5,831 nt of DNA from Bacteroidales bacterium (GTDB taxonomy: Bacteria; Bacteroidota; Bacteroidia; Bacteroidales; WCHB1-69). Below the pieces are notes generated by a model. That model worked only from the letters and a program-made list of their open reading frames with translations, was not told the origin of the DNA and did no database searches. Shown one piece after another: positions 5,281-5,831 of this stretch (position 1 is its first letter; the number at the start of each line of letters is the position of its first letter). The position numbers and the translations under genes were made by a program. The stretch is taken from positions 1 to 5,831 of the forward strand of contig JAQUGA010000112.1 of NCBI GenBank assembly GCA_028684405.1. Direction: 5' to 3'.

Positions 5281-5831
5281 CTACTTATTCCCCCATCTCT
5301 CTTTTACCCAATCTTTTTGCTCATTTTCGGAGAGGAATGTCCATGCGACCATTCGAATGGATTTATTTCCAGTTCCCATGGGCTTGGTTCTGACCTGTTT
5401 AGCTTCGTATTTATCCAATGCTTTATAGATTCCTTTTAAATTAGATTGTTTTGACACTAAAGCTGAAAACCAAAAACAGTTTTTTGCAAATTTCTCACTT
5501 TCTCTAATCATATTATGGATAAAGGCATATTCTCCGCCATCAAAAACAAGTTCGCTTGCTGTTCCTGCAAAATTCAGAATCGGGTTTGTGAACTCTTTTC
5601 CCGATAAATTTTTCACTTTTCTTCGGGTTCCTTCCTGAGCATCCTCAACAGATGAGTGAAACGGCGGATTGCAGATGGATAAATCGATTTTTTCTTCTTT
5701 GTCAATAATTCCAAAAAAAACATCTTTTTTGTCTTTTTGCAATCTAAATTCAACTTTGTTTTGAAGTGACAAATTTAGATTCACAATATTTTGTGCCGAC
5801 TCTAATGATTTTGAATCAATTTCAGAGCCAA
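5281..5831 (-). CDS. rlmF: 23S rRNA (adenine(1618)-N6)-methyltransferase RlmF, 5'-truncated by the window edge
   Basis: About 182 C-terminal residues are visible. The frame is open to the right edge, beginning G-S-E-I-D-S-K-S-L-E-S-A-Q-N-I-V, the SAM-binding acidic loop after motif I of class I methyltransferases. The catalytic N-P-P-F motif of N6-adenine methyltransferases lies at 5659-5670 (I-C-N-P-P-F-H-S-S). It is followed by the RlmF-typical E-A-Q-E-G-T-R-R-K-V-K-N-L, the N-F-x-G-x-x-x-E-L ... G-G-E segment, F-I-x-x-M-I-x-E-S, and W-F-S-A-L-V-S-K. The family modifies A1618 of 23S rRNA (E. coli numbering) in the cytoplasm. The E. coli protein is about 308 aa, so roughly 110-125 residues lie outside. 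A GTG at 5784 is an internal valine, not a start, because the conserved SAM-binding residues lie upstream of it. It is a housekeeping gene unrelated in function to the lipoproteins. Its stop is followed by repeat copy B. Confidence 0.92.
   Translation of the reverse strand, partial: GSEIDSKSLESAQNIVNLNLSLQNKVEFRLQKDKKDVFFGIIDKEEKIDLSICNPPFHSSVEDAQEGTRRKVKNLSGKEFTNPILNFAGTASELVFDGGEYAFIHNMIRESEKFAKNCFWFSALVSKQSNLKGIYKALDKYEAKQVRTKPMGTGNKSIRMVAWTFLSENEQKDWVKERWGNK

Noticed and set aside
5234..5428. Plus-strand frame of 64 codons over the rlmF 3' end
   Set aside because: Antisense to conserved RlmF C-terminal sequence and partly inside repeat copy B.
5784..5831. Treating the GTG at 5784 as the rlmF start
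   Set aside because: The frame continues upstream with conserved SAM-binding residues G-S-E-I-D, so the gene is cut by the window edge and not short.

Overview
The window looks like a chromosomal segment from a member of the Bacteroidota. It is AT-rich. A promoter fits the Bacteroidota consensus (TTG, 19-nt spacer, TAnnTTTG), and the genes lack Shine-Dalgarno sequences and are preceded by A/T-rich leaders. It carries a dense run of small lipoproteins, and a degenerate IS4-type transposase tail resembles those of this phylum. I cannot place it below phylum.

Layout from right to left, the direction in which all intact genes are transcribed (minus strand): (1) 5281-5831, the C-terminal ~60% of rlmF, the 23S rRNA m6A1618 methyltransferase, running off the right edge. 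(2) 4887-5280, non-coding, holding repeat copy B with a 13-bp perfect inverted repeat and then a good promoter at 4980-5009. (3) 691-4886, five consecutive predicted lipoprotein genes (171, 259, 241, 329 and 343 aa) with gaps of 10, 41, 18 and 83 nt, probably one operon. (4) 540-655, repeat copy A, homologous to copy B and in the same orientation. (5) 263-521, plus strand, the frameshifted C-terminal remnant of an IS4-family transposase. (6) 82-262, non-coding apart from a 12-bp perfect dyad and a possible promoter. (7) 1-81, the first 27 codons of a secreted protein running off the left edge.

The five lipoproteins have no confident family names. One carries an SH3b-like domain, one a TolB/WD40-like beta-propeller, one a 'YP...NqDGqsF' domain recurrent in uncharacterised bacterial proteins, and two are small unassigned proteins. 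Their shared signal-peptide architecture and tight spacing suggest co-expression at the cell envelope, but nothing in the sequence gives a specific pathway. The most notable structure is the pair of ~105-125-bp direct repeats (A and B). They bracket the lipoprotein operon, and each sits just 3' of a minus-strand gene. This fits either a 3'-end-associated interspersed repeat family or the borders of an accessory block.
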